Positions 18,907-27,225 of a DNA stretch of 64,000 bases are shown piece by piece. This DNA comes from Candidatus Dadabacteria bacterium. GTDB taxonomy: Bacteria; Desulfobacterota_D; UBA1144; Nemesobacterales; Nemesobacteraceae. The DNA lies in assembly GCA_009840385.1 (NCBI GenBank), contig VXNX01000013.1:572222-636221 (forward strand), read 5' to 3'. Positions within the stretch are counted from its first letter, which is position 1. Every line of letters begins with the position of its first letter. The position numbers were made by a program, and so were the translations under genes. The notes beneath the pieces are model-generated. The model was not told the DNA's origin. It saw nothing but the letters and a program-made list of their open reading frames with translations, and searched no databases.

Positions 18907-20318
18907 GGCGCTTCCAGGCTTCTAACCGCAAGATCGAGCAACTTCTGCGAAGAACCGCAAATTCTTATCCTAAGCCACGGCCCTTTCGTCTTATCCGCTC
19001 TGAACCTGTTGTCCGTTCTTAACCCGCCCACCCAGATTATTCCGTCTCGGGTTTCAAAAATCGGCACTTTTTTTCTTAGGAATCTCGGTATTTTTTCGTC
19101 AATGAAGAAATCCTTCAGCTTCTTGGCCCCCCTCATTCCGAGCGGAACGAACCTGTCTCCCTCGGAAAAGCTCCTGAGCGTTATGGGAAAACCGACTTTT
19201 TGGGGCGGAAAATATCCGACGTCGGCCTCGCCCCACAGAGAGACGTCGTCTGTAAGCTCAACTGTGACCTCAAGGTCCGGGGAGACCCGGTGGGTTCCGT
19301 GGCTTTTTATCTCGGTTGGAGGGAACCCGTGGAAATTCTCCTCGCGCGTAAAAAAGAAAACCCCGTGACCCGCGTGAAAAACGACTCCGCCTGGGAGGTT
19401 CACCTCCGCTGAGGAATCGCCCGAGCGCACTACCTCGTCAATCGAGAAGAGATGCTTGGCGGAAACCGAGTTGAGGTCTCCTTTTACGGCAAGAATCGAC
19501 TTTCTCATCACGGAGAACCTGATTGCCGGGGGTTCGCGAAGGAGTTTTTCCGCATCTCCAAGCACGCCTCCTTCCACAACACGGGCGATTTTACCAAACC
19601 TCTTCTCGCCCTCGGCCGAAATAAAATCCGCCTCCGCAGCGCAGACGGCCGCTACCCGGGAGAGAACCTGCTCGACGGCCGGATTGTAGCTCTCAAGCAG
19701 GGGAACAAGTTCGTTTCTTATCCTGTTTCTTAGAAATTCGTCGGAACTGTTGGTCGAATCTTCCCTCCAAGACACGCCTTTTGACTGAAGGTACTCCCTG
19801 GCTTCAAGCTTGGTAACGTTTATCAGGGGACGTATTATGTTGCCGACTGACGGTCTTATCCCGGCAAGACCCTGGGAGCCGCTCCCCCTTATGAGCCTCA
19901 TTATAACGGTCTCCGCCTGATCGTTAAGCGTGTGTGCCGTGGCGATTCTATGAGCCGAGCGTTTCGCGAGAATATCGTTGAAAAAACTGTAGCGAAGCTC
20001 CCTGGCAGCGTCTTCGAGGGAAAGCCCGCGCTTTTTCCTGAAGGCTTCGGTGTCAACCCGCACGCACTCAAACGAAAAGTCGAGCCGCCGCGCCGCTTCT
20101 CTCACGAACTCGGCGTCTTCGTCCGATTCAGCGCCCCTGAGACCGTGATTGACGTGGGAAACCACCACGTCCGTATCTGGATAGAACTCCCGCAGATCCC
20201 AAAGAGCGAACAGAAGCGCCATGGAGTCCGATCCCCCGGACACTCCGGCGACAACCACATCCCCGGGATCAAGCATCCCGAAAGAATCAACCGTTTTTCT
20301 TATCTTGCCCAGAAACAT
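18903..20318 (-). CDS. tilS: tRNA(Ile)-lysidine synthase
   Basis: A 471-residue TilS. The PP-loop motif V-S-G-G-S-D-S-M-A-L-L lies near residues 28-38, with V-S-H-V-N-H-G-L-R-G-A-E-S-D-E-D and A-T-A-H-T-L-N-D-Q-A-E-T downstream. The C-terminal TilS domain includes F-V-P-L-G-M-R-G-A-K-K-L-K-D-F-F-I-D-E-K-I-P. The enzyme converts C34 of the CAU-anticodon isoleucine tRNA to lysidine so that it reads AUA. Its start overlaps the end of the DUF502 gene by 32 bases, and an alternative ATG lies at 20276. It closes the pheT-ihfA-DUF502 operon. Confidence 0.95.
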   Translation of the reverse strand: MFLGKIRKTVDSFGMLDPGDVVVAGVSGGSDSMALLFALWDLREFYPDTDVVVSHVNHGLRGAESDEDAEFVREAARRLDFSFECVRVDTEAFRKKRGLSLEDAARELRYSFFNDILAKRSAHRIATAHTLNDQAETVIMRLIRGSGSQGLAGIRPSVGNIIRPLINVTKLEAREYLQSKGVSWREDSTNSSDEFLRNRIRNELVPLLESYNPAVEQVLSRVAAVCAAEADFISAEGEKRFGKIARVVEGGVLGDAEKLLREPPAIRFSVMRKSILAVKGDLNSVSAKHLFSIDEVVRSGDSSAEVNLPGGVVFHAGHGVFFFTREENFHGFPPTEIKSHGTHRVSPDLEVTVELTDDVSLWGEADVGYFPPQKVGFPITLRSFSEGDRFVPLGMRGAKKLKDFFIDEKIPRFLRKKVPIFETRDGIIWVGGLRTDNRFRADKTKGPWLRIRICGSSQKLLDLAVRSLEAP

Positions 20319-20988
20319 CGGAGTCGCTTTGAGAAATTCCGGCGGAAACTATAAGCCGAAACGCGTCTTCCACGGAAATATCCAGTTCCTGCAGTTCCTC
20401 CTCCGGAACCATTACGTAAATACCGCTTGTCGGATTCGGCGTGGTGGGAACGAACAGGCTGACGAGCTTTTGGTCCGTCATGTTGTGGTTCCTTCCGGCC
20501 TCCGTAACTCCCGTCACGAAAGCTATGGCGCGAACCCCCTTTCTGGGGTACTCGACCAGCACGACCCTTTTCATGCTCTGCATCTGGGAAGTGAAAAAAA
20601 GCGTCTGCACGACCTGCTTCACGCTCACGTAGAAGGCTCTCGCAAGCGGAATCTTCGAGATAAGCGACTCGCCGAACAGAACTATCCTTCTGCCAACGAA
20701 GTTCCGCGTCACGGCTCCCAAAAAAATGATTAGCAGCAGGGTGGCCACTATCCCTATGACAAAAGATATTCCCTGGAACACGTAAGGCGGGACATCTATG
20801 AAGTGGCGGAGTATTCCAGCGGGGCCGGTGCTGAAAAAGAAGAGCATCCACTTTATCAGCTTGTAGAGGACAAAAATTGTTACCCCGAAGGGAACGATAA
20901 TCAGGATGCCGGCAATGAAGCTCTGCTTGAGAAAAGATGATTGGGGCGGTTTCGAGTCTGGTATTTTAATCCCCCCGTTTTTGGTCAA
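20287..20988 (-). CDS. DUF502 family membrane protein
   Basis: A 233-residue protein with two transmembrane helices (about residues 22-45 and 68-95), then a soluble region. The DUF502 hallmarks are I-P-L-A-R-A-F-Y-V-S-V-K-Q-V-V-Q-T and, later, V-S-L-F-V-P-T-T-P-N-P-T-S-G-I-Y-V-M-V-P. The family is widespread in Gram-negative bacteria and plants, and its biochemical role is unknown to me. It overlaps ihfA by 23 bases upstream and tilS by 32 bases downstream, so it is tightly coupled in this operon. Confidence 0.88.
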   Translation of the reverse strand: MTKNGGIKIPDSKPPQSSFLKQSFIAGILIIVPFGVTIFVLYKLIKWMLFFFSTGPAGILRHFIDVPPYVFQGISFVIGIVATLLLIIFLGAVTRNFVGRRIVLFGESLISKIPLARAFYVSVKQVVQTLFFTSQMQSMKRVVLVEYPRKGVRAIAFVTGVTEAGRNHNMTDQKLVSLFVPTTPNPTSGIYVMVPEEELQELDISVEDAFRLIVSAGISQSDSDVSGQDKKNG

Positions 20989-21253
20989 TCTTTTTCCTGA
21001 GAAACCTGCTGGGCTTGAAAACGACCGTGAGGCGGGAAGGTATGTCTACTTCCTCTCCGGTGGAGGGGTTTCTCCCTATTCGTGATTTTCTTCTCGTGAC
21101 CCTGAAGGTTCCGAAACCCGGGAGTTTCACCTCTTCCCCGGCCATAAGCCTCTCTCTCATCAAGTCGAAAAAAAAGTTAACTATTTCCGCGGATTCCCTT
21201 CTTGAAAACCCTATTTCCTTATACAAAACGCCTGCCAGATCCTTCTTTGTCAT
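20966..21253 (-). CDS. ihfA: Integration host factor alpha-like HU/IHF protein
   Basis: A 95-residue HU/IHF-family DNA-bending protein. The body shows E-E-V-K-L-P-G-F-G-T-F-R-V and R-x-G-R-N-P-S-T-G-E-E-V-D-I-P, the beta-arm with the intercalating proline. The last part is V-V-F-K-P-S-R-F-L-R. The position 15 bases after pheT matches the classical pheT-ihfA order, which supports the alpha-subunit call. The residues alone would allow a generic HU. Confidence 0.88.
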   Translation of the reverse strand: MTKKDLAGVLYKEIGFSRRESAEIVNFFFDLMRERLMAGEEVKLPGFGTFRVTRRKSRIGRNPSTGEEVDIPSRLTVVFKPSRFLRKKIDQKRGD

Positions 21254-21268
21254 GAAAACCCCCCTTTC

Positions 21269-23683
21269 TTAAACCGAACGCAACTCAGCCCCTATTGTCT
21301 TTTCCAAACTCTTGAGAACATCCTGCTGAACCCTGTTAGCATCCTCATCGGTAAGGGTTCTTTCCCTGTTTCGAAGAATAAGGGAAAGCGCGACGCTCTT
21401 TTTTCCTTTCTCAAGGGAATTTCCCTTGTAGACATCAAACACCCACGCATTTTCTATTATACCAGAATCAGCCTTTTTTATAACCGAAAGAATCTCCCTC
21501 ACCGGAACCGCGTCATCAACCACAAGCGCGATGTCGCGACGAAGGGAGGGAAACTTGGGAAGCGGGGAAAACTTTCTCTCGAAACTCGTGTAGACAACCG
21601 ACAGGAGGGATAGGTCGAGTTCGAGCACGTACACGCTCTCGCTTATCTCGAGTTTTTCCAGAAGATGCGGGTGAAGCTCCCCTACCACTCCCAGAACATT
21701 CCCGTCAACCAGCACGGCGGAAGATTTTCCCGGCCACAAAAATCCATGGTCGGGAGAAATGGACTCGAAGTCTATCCTGGAATCCACGGAAAGAACCTCA
21801 AGGCTTCTTTCAAGCACGCTTTTGATGTCAAAGAAATCGAATTTTTCCCCATCCCATATCTCAGGGGCCCTTTTTCCGGTCGCAATTGCGGCGAACTTTT
21901 TCACTTCGTTTGGCAACTGGTCCATGTCCTTGGGGTAAAAAACCTTTCCGGACTCGAAGAGTCTCACGTCCTGGTTCTGCCTTGAGAGATTGAGTCTCAC
22001 GTTTTTCACCAGAGAGGGAAGAAGGCTCATCCTCATTTCCGAAAGCTCCCGCGATATGGGGTTCATAATGTGGATCGACTCTTCAAAACCGAAAGTTCTT
22101 AGAAGTTCGGGAGACTCGAAACTGTAGTTTATAGCCTCGAGAAAACCGTAGGAAACGAAAATATCCCTGAGCCTTTTTTCCATGACGGTTATCACGTTGG
22201 GCTTTTTGGCTACCATCGGAACCTCCGGCAAGACGGAGGGAATGTTGTCATAACCCAGAAGACGCGCGACTTCCTCAACGATATCCACCTCGCGCTCTAT
22301 ATCCACCCTGAAAGTCGGAACCCGAAGCAAAAGCGCGTCGTCGGAGAGGCTGAGAACCTCAAACTCAAGGCCTTCAAGAAGCCCCGCTATCTCGTGGGAA
22401 TCGGTGGATATGCCGACTAGGTCGCAGACCCTGTCAACCGAAAGGGAAATCTCCCTTGGGCTGACGGGGTCGGGATAGACATCGATGAGGCCTTGGGCGA
22501 CCGTTCCTCCGGACAAACGGCTTATAAGCTCGGCTGCGCGGTCAAGCGCAAACAAAACATTGTTTATGTCGACCCCTTTTTCAAACCTGCTCGAGGATTC
22601 ACTCTTAAGACCATTGCGCCTGGATGTCTTCCTTATGCCCACGGGAGAAAAGTAAGCGGCCTCAAGCAGAACGCTGCTTGTCGCGTCATCTATTTCGGAG
22701 TCGGCACCACCCATAATTCCGGCAAGCGCGACGGGGCGGTCCCCGCTGCAGATAACCAGATCTTCAACGAGCAGTTCCCTCCCGATGCCGTCAAGCGTTT
22801 CTATCGTTTCCCCTTCCCCGGCCTTTCTGACTGAAATGCTGCCCCGATCAAGCTTGTCGCAGTCAAAAGCGTGAAGCGGCTGTCCCTGTTCAAGCAGAAC
22901 GAAGTTCGTAACGTCAACAACGTTGTTAACGGAGCGGATTCCGCAGTGCTCAAGCCTTTCCCGAAGCCATGAGGGAGAAGGTTCAATTCTGACTCCTTCA
23001 ATCAGCCGGCAGCAGTACCTAGGACACGCCTCCGTATCCTCAAGCTCTACCGTCACCCTTTCCGAAATGCCCTTTTCTCCCTCTTTTATGGAGAAGCTGG
23101 GTTTCTGAAGGTTCTCCCCCAGTATTGCCGATACTTCCCTTGCAATTCCGAAAATGCTCATGCAGTCAGGGCGGTTGGGAGTAATTCCAACCTCGAAAAT
23201 GACACCGTCGTAGCCGATCTGGTCGCTCATGCTGGTTCCAAGCTCGGCCTTGGAAGAGAGAATCATTATTCCGTCCTCGCCGCCCGAGAGACCCATTTCA
23301 TCGGCGGAACACAGCATTCCCTCCGAATCTTCGCCACGGATCTTAGAGCGCTTTATCTTGACGCCTTCGGGGAACTTGGACGTAGCGGGAAGAACCGTTC
23401 CCGCCTTGGCGAAAGCGACCTTGTCCCCTTCCTTCATGTTGTCCGCCCCGCAGACAACCGCGTAGCGGTCCTGGCCGTCGGTAATCTCGCAGACACTCAG
23501 CCTGTCGGCGTTCGGGTGCTTCTCTATACTGTTTATCTGGGCGACGCAGACATCCCCAAGAGCCTTGCCCTTGTCTTCGAGGGCCTCAAGCTCCAAGCCT
23601 GCCATGGTAAGCATTTCTCCCAGTTCTTCTGCGGAAACGTCGATTTTCAGGTAGTCAGTAAGCCATCCAAGAGGAAAAATCAT
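21269..23683 (-). CDS. pheT: Phenylalanyl-tRNA synthetase beta chain
   Basis: An 804-residue PheT, full length. It has the N-terminal tRNA-binding domain (V-A-Q-I-N-S-I-E-K-H-P-N-A-D-R-L-S-V-C near residue 40), B3/4 editing domain, B5 domain, a central inactive synthetase fold and a C-terminal FDX-ACB anticodon-binding domain (F-S-P-L-P-K-F-P-S-L-R-R-D-I-A-L-V-V). The frame extends upstream to a TTG at 23698, but the ATG at 23683, preceded by GGGTGA, starts the conserved first strand. The alpha-chain gene pheS, normally directly upstream, is missing here. Confidence 0.97.
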   Translation of the reverse strand: MIFPLGWLTDYLKIDVSAEELGEMLTMAGLELEALEDKGKALGDVCVAQINSIEKHPNADRLSVCEITDGQDRYAVVCGADNMKEGDKVAFAKAGTVLPATSKFPEGVKIKRSKIRGEDSEGMLCSADEMGLSGGEDGIMILSSKAELGTSMSDQIGYDGVIFEVGITPNRPDCMSIFGIAREVSAILGENLQKPSFSIKEGEKGISERVTVELEDTEACPRYCCRLIEGVRIEPSPSWLRERLEHCGIRSVNNVVDVTNFVLLEQGQPLHAFDCDKLDRGSISVRKAGEGETIETLDGIGRELLVEDLVICSGDRPVALAGIMGGADSEIDDATSSVLLEAAYFSPVGIRKTSRRNGLKSESSSRFEKGVDINNVLFALDRAAELISRLSGGTVAQGLIDVYPDPVSPREISLSVDRVCDLVGISTDSHEIAGLLEGLEFEVLSLSDDALLLRVPTFRVDIEREVDIVEEVARLLGYDNIPSVLPEVPMVAKKPNVITVMEKRLRDIFVSYGFLEAINYSFESPELLRTFGFEESIHIMNPISRELSEMRMSLLPSLVKNVRLNLSRQNQDVRLFESGKVFYPKDMDQLPNEVKKFAAIATGKRAPEIWDGEKFDFFDIKSVLERSLEVLSVDSRIDFESISPDHGFLWPGKSSAVLVDGNVLGVVGELHPHLLEKLEISESVYVLELDLSLLSVVYTSFERKFSPLPKFPSLRRDIALVVDDAVPVREILSVIKKADSGIIENAWVFDVYKGNSLEKGKKSVALSLILRNRERTLTDEDANRVQQDVLKSLEKTIGAELRSV

Positions 23684-24144
23684 AAGTTCACCCGGCAAGT
23701 TAGGTTACACGCTATAAAAAACTGGTCAACAGTTAACCCGCTGAAAATAAAAGACTATTTAAGAAAACGCAGGCAACCCTCGAACAGCCCCGACGAGAAT
23801 CCGAGTGACTGCAGGATCAGTTCCGCCGGCACACCGGTTTTTAATCGGCCATAGGGACAAAAAGCCGACTTTCCCGGGATGGGAAAAGCGTGCGTACGCG
23901 AGAAATCCCTACAGAGGTTCTGCTATTGTTAATAAATCATTAAAAATTCGTTTGAAATTCCTTAATTAACTGATATGAAACACTTTTTCTTGTCGATAAA
24001 TTGTGAATGGAATTTTCCGAATGACACAGGGTATAACTTAACTGCCTTAAATCATTGAATAATTTTAAAAGCAGCCCGTCCCTTCCTTTTTATCCCGCAA
24101 AGCACTCTGTGAAATGTTTCACGTGAAACATTCTGTCCCTGATA
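23684..24144. other. Intergenic region between pheT and mnmE: AT-rich tract and first parS
   Basis: This 461-base gap holds no convincing gene. Its middle (about 23925-24065) is clearly more AT-rich than its surroundings. A consensus parS lies at 24115-24130, near the mnmE stop. I found no pheS remnant, T-box or Phe-rich leader peptide. The pheT promoter must lie here, but no strong -35/-10 pair stands out. Confidence 0.5.
24115..24130. other. parS centromere site 1
   Basis: TGTTTCACGTGAAACA is the 16-base consensus parS bound by ParB. Here it is extended to a 20-base perfect palindrome (24113-24132). It lies 15 bases past the mnmE stop. The same extended core occurs again at 25599-25618. 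Confidence 0.92.
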
Positions 24145-25539
24145 TTACTTTCCGATACAGAATCTGGAGAAAATTCTGCCCAGAAGATCTTCCGTGGTTA
24201 TTTCTCCCGTGATTTCGCCAAGCGAGTCCATGGAGTTGCGAAGCTCTATCGAGAGGATCTCCAGATACTCGTTCCGCTCAAGAAGCCTGAGAAACATGCG
24301 CAGCTGGTCTCGGGCCTTTTCCATCGATTTCTTATGGCGGAGATTAGTCAGCACAAGTTCCGAGGCATCCGTGCCGCGGGGCGAGCCCGCCAGGGTCTCG
24401 AACATTGTTTGCCTAAGCCGCTCTATTCCCTCTTTTGTAAGCGCCGAGGTTTTCACCGGCTCTTTCCCCTCGAGAATCTTCTGCAGCTTCGACTCTTCGA
24501 GCCTTTCCTCAAGATCCATCTTGTTGATTACGACAAGATGTTTCTTTTTGGCGGCAGTTTCGAGGATTTTTCTATCCAGGGAATCGAGTTCGGTGCTCTG
24601 GTCCAAGACGACGAGCACAAGCTCGGATTCCTCGGCTTTTTTGAGAGAAAGTTCCACCCCGAGTCTTTCTATCCGGTCTTTCGTGTCTCTTATGCCGGCC
24701 GTATCCGTTATAACGAGGGGAATCCCTCCAACATTTATCTTTTCTTCAATAAAATCTCTCGTGGTTCCGGCTACCGGGCTCACTATAGCCCTTTGGGCCT
24801 CGAGCAGGCAGTTAAGTATGCTCGATTTCCCGACGTTGGGCTTGCCCAGTATCACCATCGTCACTCCGTCTCTGAACATTCTGCCAGTATCGTAGCTCTC
24901 GATGAGGGTCGAAAGTTCTTTTTCCACGGATTCAGACGTTTCCTTGAGGCGGTTTTTCGCAACAGGATCTATATCTTCTTCGGGAAAATCGAGGTTCGCC
25001 TCTATTTCCGCCAGAATGTCGAGGATTTGATCTTTAAGCGCGTTCACCTTGCCCGAAAGGACTCCTTCGAGCTGCGCCTCGGCGTACCGAAGGCTCTGCT
25101 CAGTCTGGGCGTTTATGATGTCAGAGACCGCCTCGGCCTGGGCCAAGTCCATTTTCCCGTTAAGAAACGCCCTCTGGGTAAATTCCCCCGGGGCGGCAAG
25201 GGTCGCCCCGAGGCCGATTAGGATTTCAAGTATCTTCCGGGGAACGATATGCCCCCCGTGAGAGTGTATTTCGGCTACGTTCTCGCCCGTATAGGTATCA
25301 GGAGAGTTCATAACGACGCAGAGGACCTCGTCCACGGTTTCATCGGTTTGGGGATTGACTATTTTTCCGAAACAAAGTTTTCTCTCGGAAAACCCCGAAT
25401 TTCCGGCAGGAACGAAGATTTTCCTTGCGATCGCGTGAGATTGCGCGCCACTTATGCGGATTACGGCCACTCCTCCCTCTCCAGGGGGGGTGGAAATGGC
25501 GGCTATGGTGCTTTCGCGTTCGGGCACAAGTGACGACAT
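24145..25539 (-). CDS. mnmE: tRNA modification GTPase MnmE (TrmE)
   Basis: A 464-residue MnmE. With MnmG it installs the (carboxymethyl)aminomethyl group at wobble uridine 34. The N-terminal folate-binding domain begins T-I-A-A-I-S-T-P-P-G-E-G-G-V-A-V-I-R-I-S-G. The inserted G domain has G1 G-K-P-N-V-G-K-S-S (about residues 226-234), G2 with A-G-T-T-R-D, G3 D-T-A-G-I-R and G4 N-K-M-D. The tail ends F-C-I-G-K, the family's catalytic cysteine motif. mnmG, rsmG and parAB, its frequent neighbours, are absent. The gene is bracketed by two parS sites. Confidence 0.97.
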   Translation of the reverse strand: MSSLVPERESTIAAISTPPGEGGVAVIRISGAQSHAIARKIFVPAGNSGFSERKLCFGKIVNPQTDETVDEVLCVVMNSPDTYTGENVAEIHSHGGHIVPRKILEILIGLGATLAAPGEFTQRAFLNGKMDLAQAEAVSDIINAQTEQSLRYAEAQLEGVLSGKVNALKDQILDILAEIEANLDFPEEDIDPVAKNRLKETSESVEKELSTLIESYDTGRMFRDGVTMVILGKPNVGKSSILNCLLEAQRAIVSPVAGTTRDFIEEKINVGGIPLVITDTAGIRDTKDRIERLGVELSLKKAEESELVLVVLDQSTELDSLDRKILETAAKKKHLVVINKMDLEERLEESKLQKILEGKEPVKTSALTKEGIERLRQTMFETLAGSPRGTDASELVLTNLRHKKSMEKARDQLRMFLRLLERNEYLEILSIELRNSMDSLGEITGEITTEDLLGRIFSRFCIGK

Positions 25540-25592
25540 GAAAGAGAATCTACCATATAAAGCCGCATTCGGTCAGAGGAAAAAGCTAAAAA

Positions 25593-25624
25593 ACCCCGAA
25601 TGTTTCACGTGAAACATTCGGGGT
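25593..25624 (-). terminator. 32-bp palindromic hairpin with U-run: terminator that contains parS
   Basis: The perfect palindrome spans 25593-25624, with CCCCGAA arms around the parS core. Read on the minus strand it is followed directly by TTTTTTAGCTTTTT. It lies 34 bases past the stop of the leftward CMD-family gene. GC-rich outer stem plus U-run is the usual layout of a Rho-independent terminator. Confidence 0.75.
25601..25616. other. parS centromere site 2, inside a terminator stem
   Basis: A second exact TGTTTCACGTGAAACA, 1,486 bases from site 1 on the other side of mnmE. Two exact copies so close together, near dnaA, make chance very unlikely. ParB bound here would spread and load SMC. 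Confidence 0.92.
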
Positions 25625-25657
25625 AAATGAGGAGGATTTTCAAAAAAACCGTTAAAG

Positions 25658-26341
25658 CTATTTCTCGAGACTCTTAAGCGTGTCCATGGCGATGCTGGTG
25701 TGCGCATAACAGGAACCGGCGGTCATGACCATGGCAACGTTTATGGCCTCAGCCATCTGCTCCGCAGTTACGCCGTCGGTATGCGCGTCCTTCACGGTTC
25801 CCCTTATACAATAAGGACATTTGGTCGCATGAGCGCAGGCAAGACCTATTATGCCCCTTTTCATTGTTTTGCTGAGGGCTCCGTCGGCAAAAATTTTCTT
25901 GTGAAGCTCCATGAAATGGGGAGAAATATCGCCGCTGCATTCTCTGAAACTGGCAATTTCCTTTGCTATGTCCTTTTTGAAGAAATGCCCCTCGGTAAGC
26001 GGGATGCCGCTTTCGAGGGTGTCCCAGGCTTCAAAAGCCAAGCTTGAAAACGCGAAAGGGCCACCCATGTTGAGCCTAAGTCCCACGTATATCGATTCGA
26101 CTATTTCCTGGTCGCTCGCTCCCTCTTTTTTGCTGGCGCGGACCCTTGACCTTATGCAGTAGGGACAAGCCGTAATATGCGCTACGGCTACCGCAATGAG
26201 CTGTTTTTCCTTTGCGCTAAGGGCTCCGTCGGCAAATACAGAATCATGATAAGCCATCCAAGAATCGTAAAGATCCGGGTTCAGTTTTCTAAGATGAGCT
26301 ATATCCCCGCCGATCTGGGCCTTCATTATAGTATCAGACAT
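25658..26341 (-). CDS. Tandem carboxymuconolactone decarboxylase (AhpD-like) domain protein
   Basis: A 227-residue protein with two copies of the CMD/AhpD fold. Each copy has a redox CxxC helix: A-C-P-Y-C-I-R-S-R-V near residues 58-67 and K-C-P-Y-C-I-R-G-T-V near 172-181. Both are preceded by an F-A-D-G-A-L-S element. AhpD-type proteins use the CxxC pair for disulfide or alkylperoxide reduction. The substrate here is unknown. A decarboxylase role is unlikely because the cysteine pairs mark the AhpD branch. The ATG has AAGGAGAGG upstream. The divergent-looking gap to the TetR gene suggests, but does not prove, shared control. Confidence 0.85.
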   Translation of the reverse strand: MSDTIMKAQIGGDIAHLRKLNPDLYDSWMAYHDSVFADGALSAKEKQLIAVAVAHITACPYCIRSRVRASKKEGASDQEIVESIYVGLRLNMGGPFAFSSLAFEAWDTLESGIPLTEGHFFKKDIAKEIASFRECSGDISPHFMELHKKIFADGALSKTMKRGIIGLACAHATKCPYCIRGTVKDAHTDGVTAEQMAEAINVAMVMTAGSCYAHTSIAMDTLKSLEK

Positions 26342-26510
26342 ACCGATTATACCTCTCCTTGATTATTATTTCCCCGTCTTTCAAAGAACTGCGCTTGACC
26401 AAAGCACAGAAACCTCAAATCCTCGGGCATAGAGTAACTGCTTCGGACAGGAAAATCAACAGGTTGGGTACCAATGGAAACAGGTTTTGCCTGGATAGCG
26501 AGGATGCGAG

Positions 26511-27140
26511 TTAGGTTTCATCGATTAAGCGCATCCACTCATCAGCTAAGTGTATCCACTCGTCTCTAAAAAGGAGGTATTTCCCCTGCCGGATTACATC
26601 TTTTATAGGAGAAAGGGATTTCCTGGCTTTAGTCAGAAGCACGGCTCCTTCGAACTGAGAAACCATGAATCTGGCCAATTCCTTCGGATCAATATCCTCT
26701 TTAAAAAACCCCTGTTCCATTCCTCTTCTCAAACCTTCCTCAATCAGAGCTTCGCATTCCTGGAAATACTTATCCAGAAGAGAACGGAATTTCTCGTTGA
26801 TGGAACTCTGTTCCAAGGCAATGTTTCCGAAAAAAGAACCTGGGTATATGGGCCGCTTGAGAAGACTGCTGTGAGAAGTAAACGACATCTTGTATACTTC
26901 CATAAACTGTTCATGAGCATTGAGATCAGTCTGCATGGCTTCCGAGAACTGACGGACATGCTCATCGGCAAGTTTTGTGAGAACACTTAATCCCAGCTCT
27001 TCTTTGCCTTCGAAGTAGTAGTAGAAATTGCTCTTGGAAACGCCCGCTTTCTTTATGAGCATATCTATGGAAGTTCCGTCATACCCGTAGAGATGGAAAA
27101 GCTCGGTGGCGGCCTCCATAATTCTATCTTTATTGCTCAT
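26511..27140 (-). CDS. TetR/AcrR-family transcriptional regulator
   Basis: A 209-residue regulator. The N-terminal helix-turn-helix reads I-M-E-A-A-T-E-L-F-H-L-Y-G-Y-D-G-T-S-I-D-M-L-I, then K-A-G-V-S-K-S-N-F-Y-Y-Y-F-E-G-K-E-E-L (residues about 7-50). The C-terminal part resembles the TetR_C_11/16 type seen in regulators that respond to fatty acids or xenobiotics. A 7-3-7 palindrome overlaps its own -10 box, so autorepression is likely. Its targets are unknown; the neighbouring CMD-family gene is one candidate. Confidence 0.9.
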   Translation of the reverse strand: MSNKDRIMEAATELFHLYGYDGTSIDMLIKKAGVSKSNFYYYFEGKEELGLSVLTKLADEHVRQFSEAMQTDLNAHEQFMEVYKMSFTSHSSLLKRPIYPGSFFGNIALEQSSINEKFRSLLDKYFQECEALIEEGLRRGMEQGFFKEDIDPKELARFMVSQFEGAVLLTKARKSLSPIKDVIRQGKYLLFRDEWIHLADEWMRLIDET

Positions 27141-27156
27141 AACGCTTAGTTGCCCC

Positions 27157-27173
27157 TAGTACTAAGAGTACTA
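27157..27173. promoter_or_regulatory. Palindromic operator of the TetR gene
   Basis: TAGTACT-AAG-AGTACTA is a perfect 7-3-7 inverted repeat, 17 bases upstream of the TetR ATG. It overlaps the predicted -10 box. Confidence 0.6.
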
Positions 27174-27198
27174 AACCTTTAAAAAAATCCGTTGTCAA
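27170..27198 (-). promoter_or_regulatory. Promoter of the TetR gene
   Basis: On the minus strand TTGACA (27193-27198), a 17-base spacer and TTTAGT (27170-27175) form a sigma70-like promoter, overlapped by the palindrome 27157-27173. Confidence 0.5.
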
Positions 27199-27225
27199 GA
27201 GCGGTTCAAGCGAATCTAGGAGTCA

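Noticed and set aside
23925-24065. AT-rich tract near mnmE as the replication origin
   Set aside because: It lacks clustered DnaA-box-like words and trios; the dnaA-dnaN gap is a better candidate.
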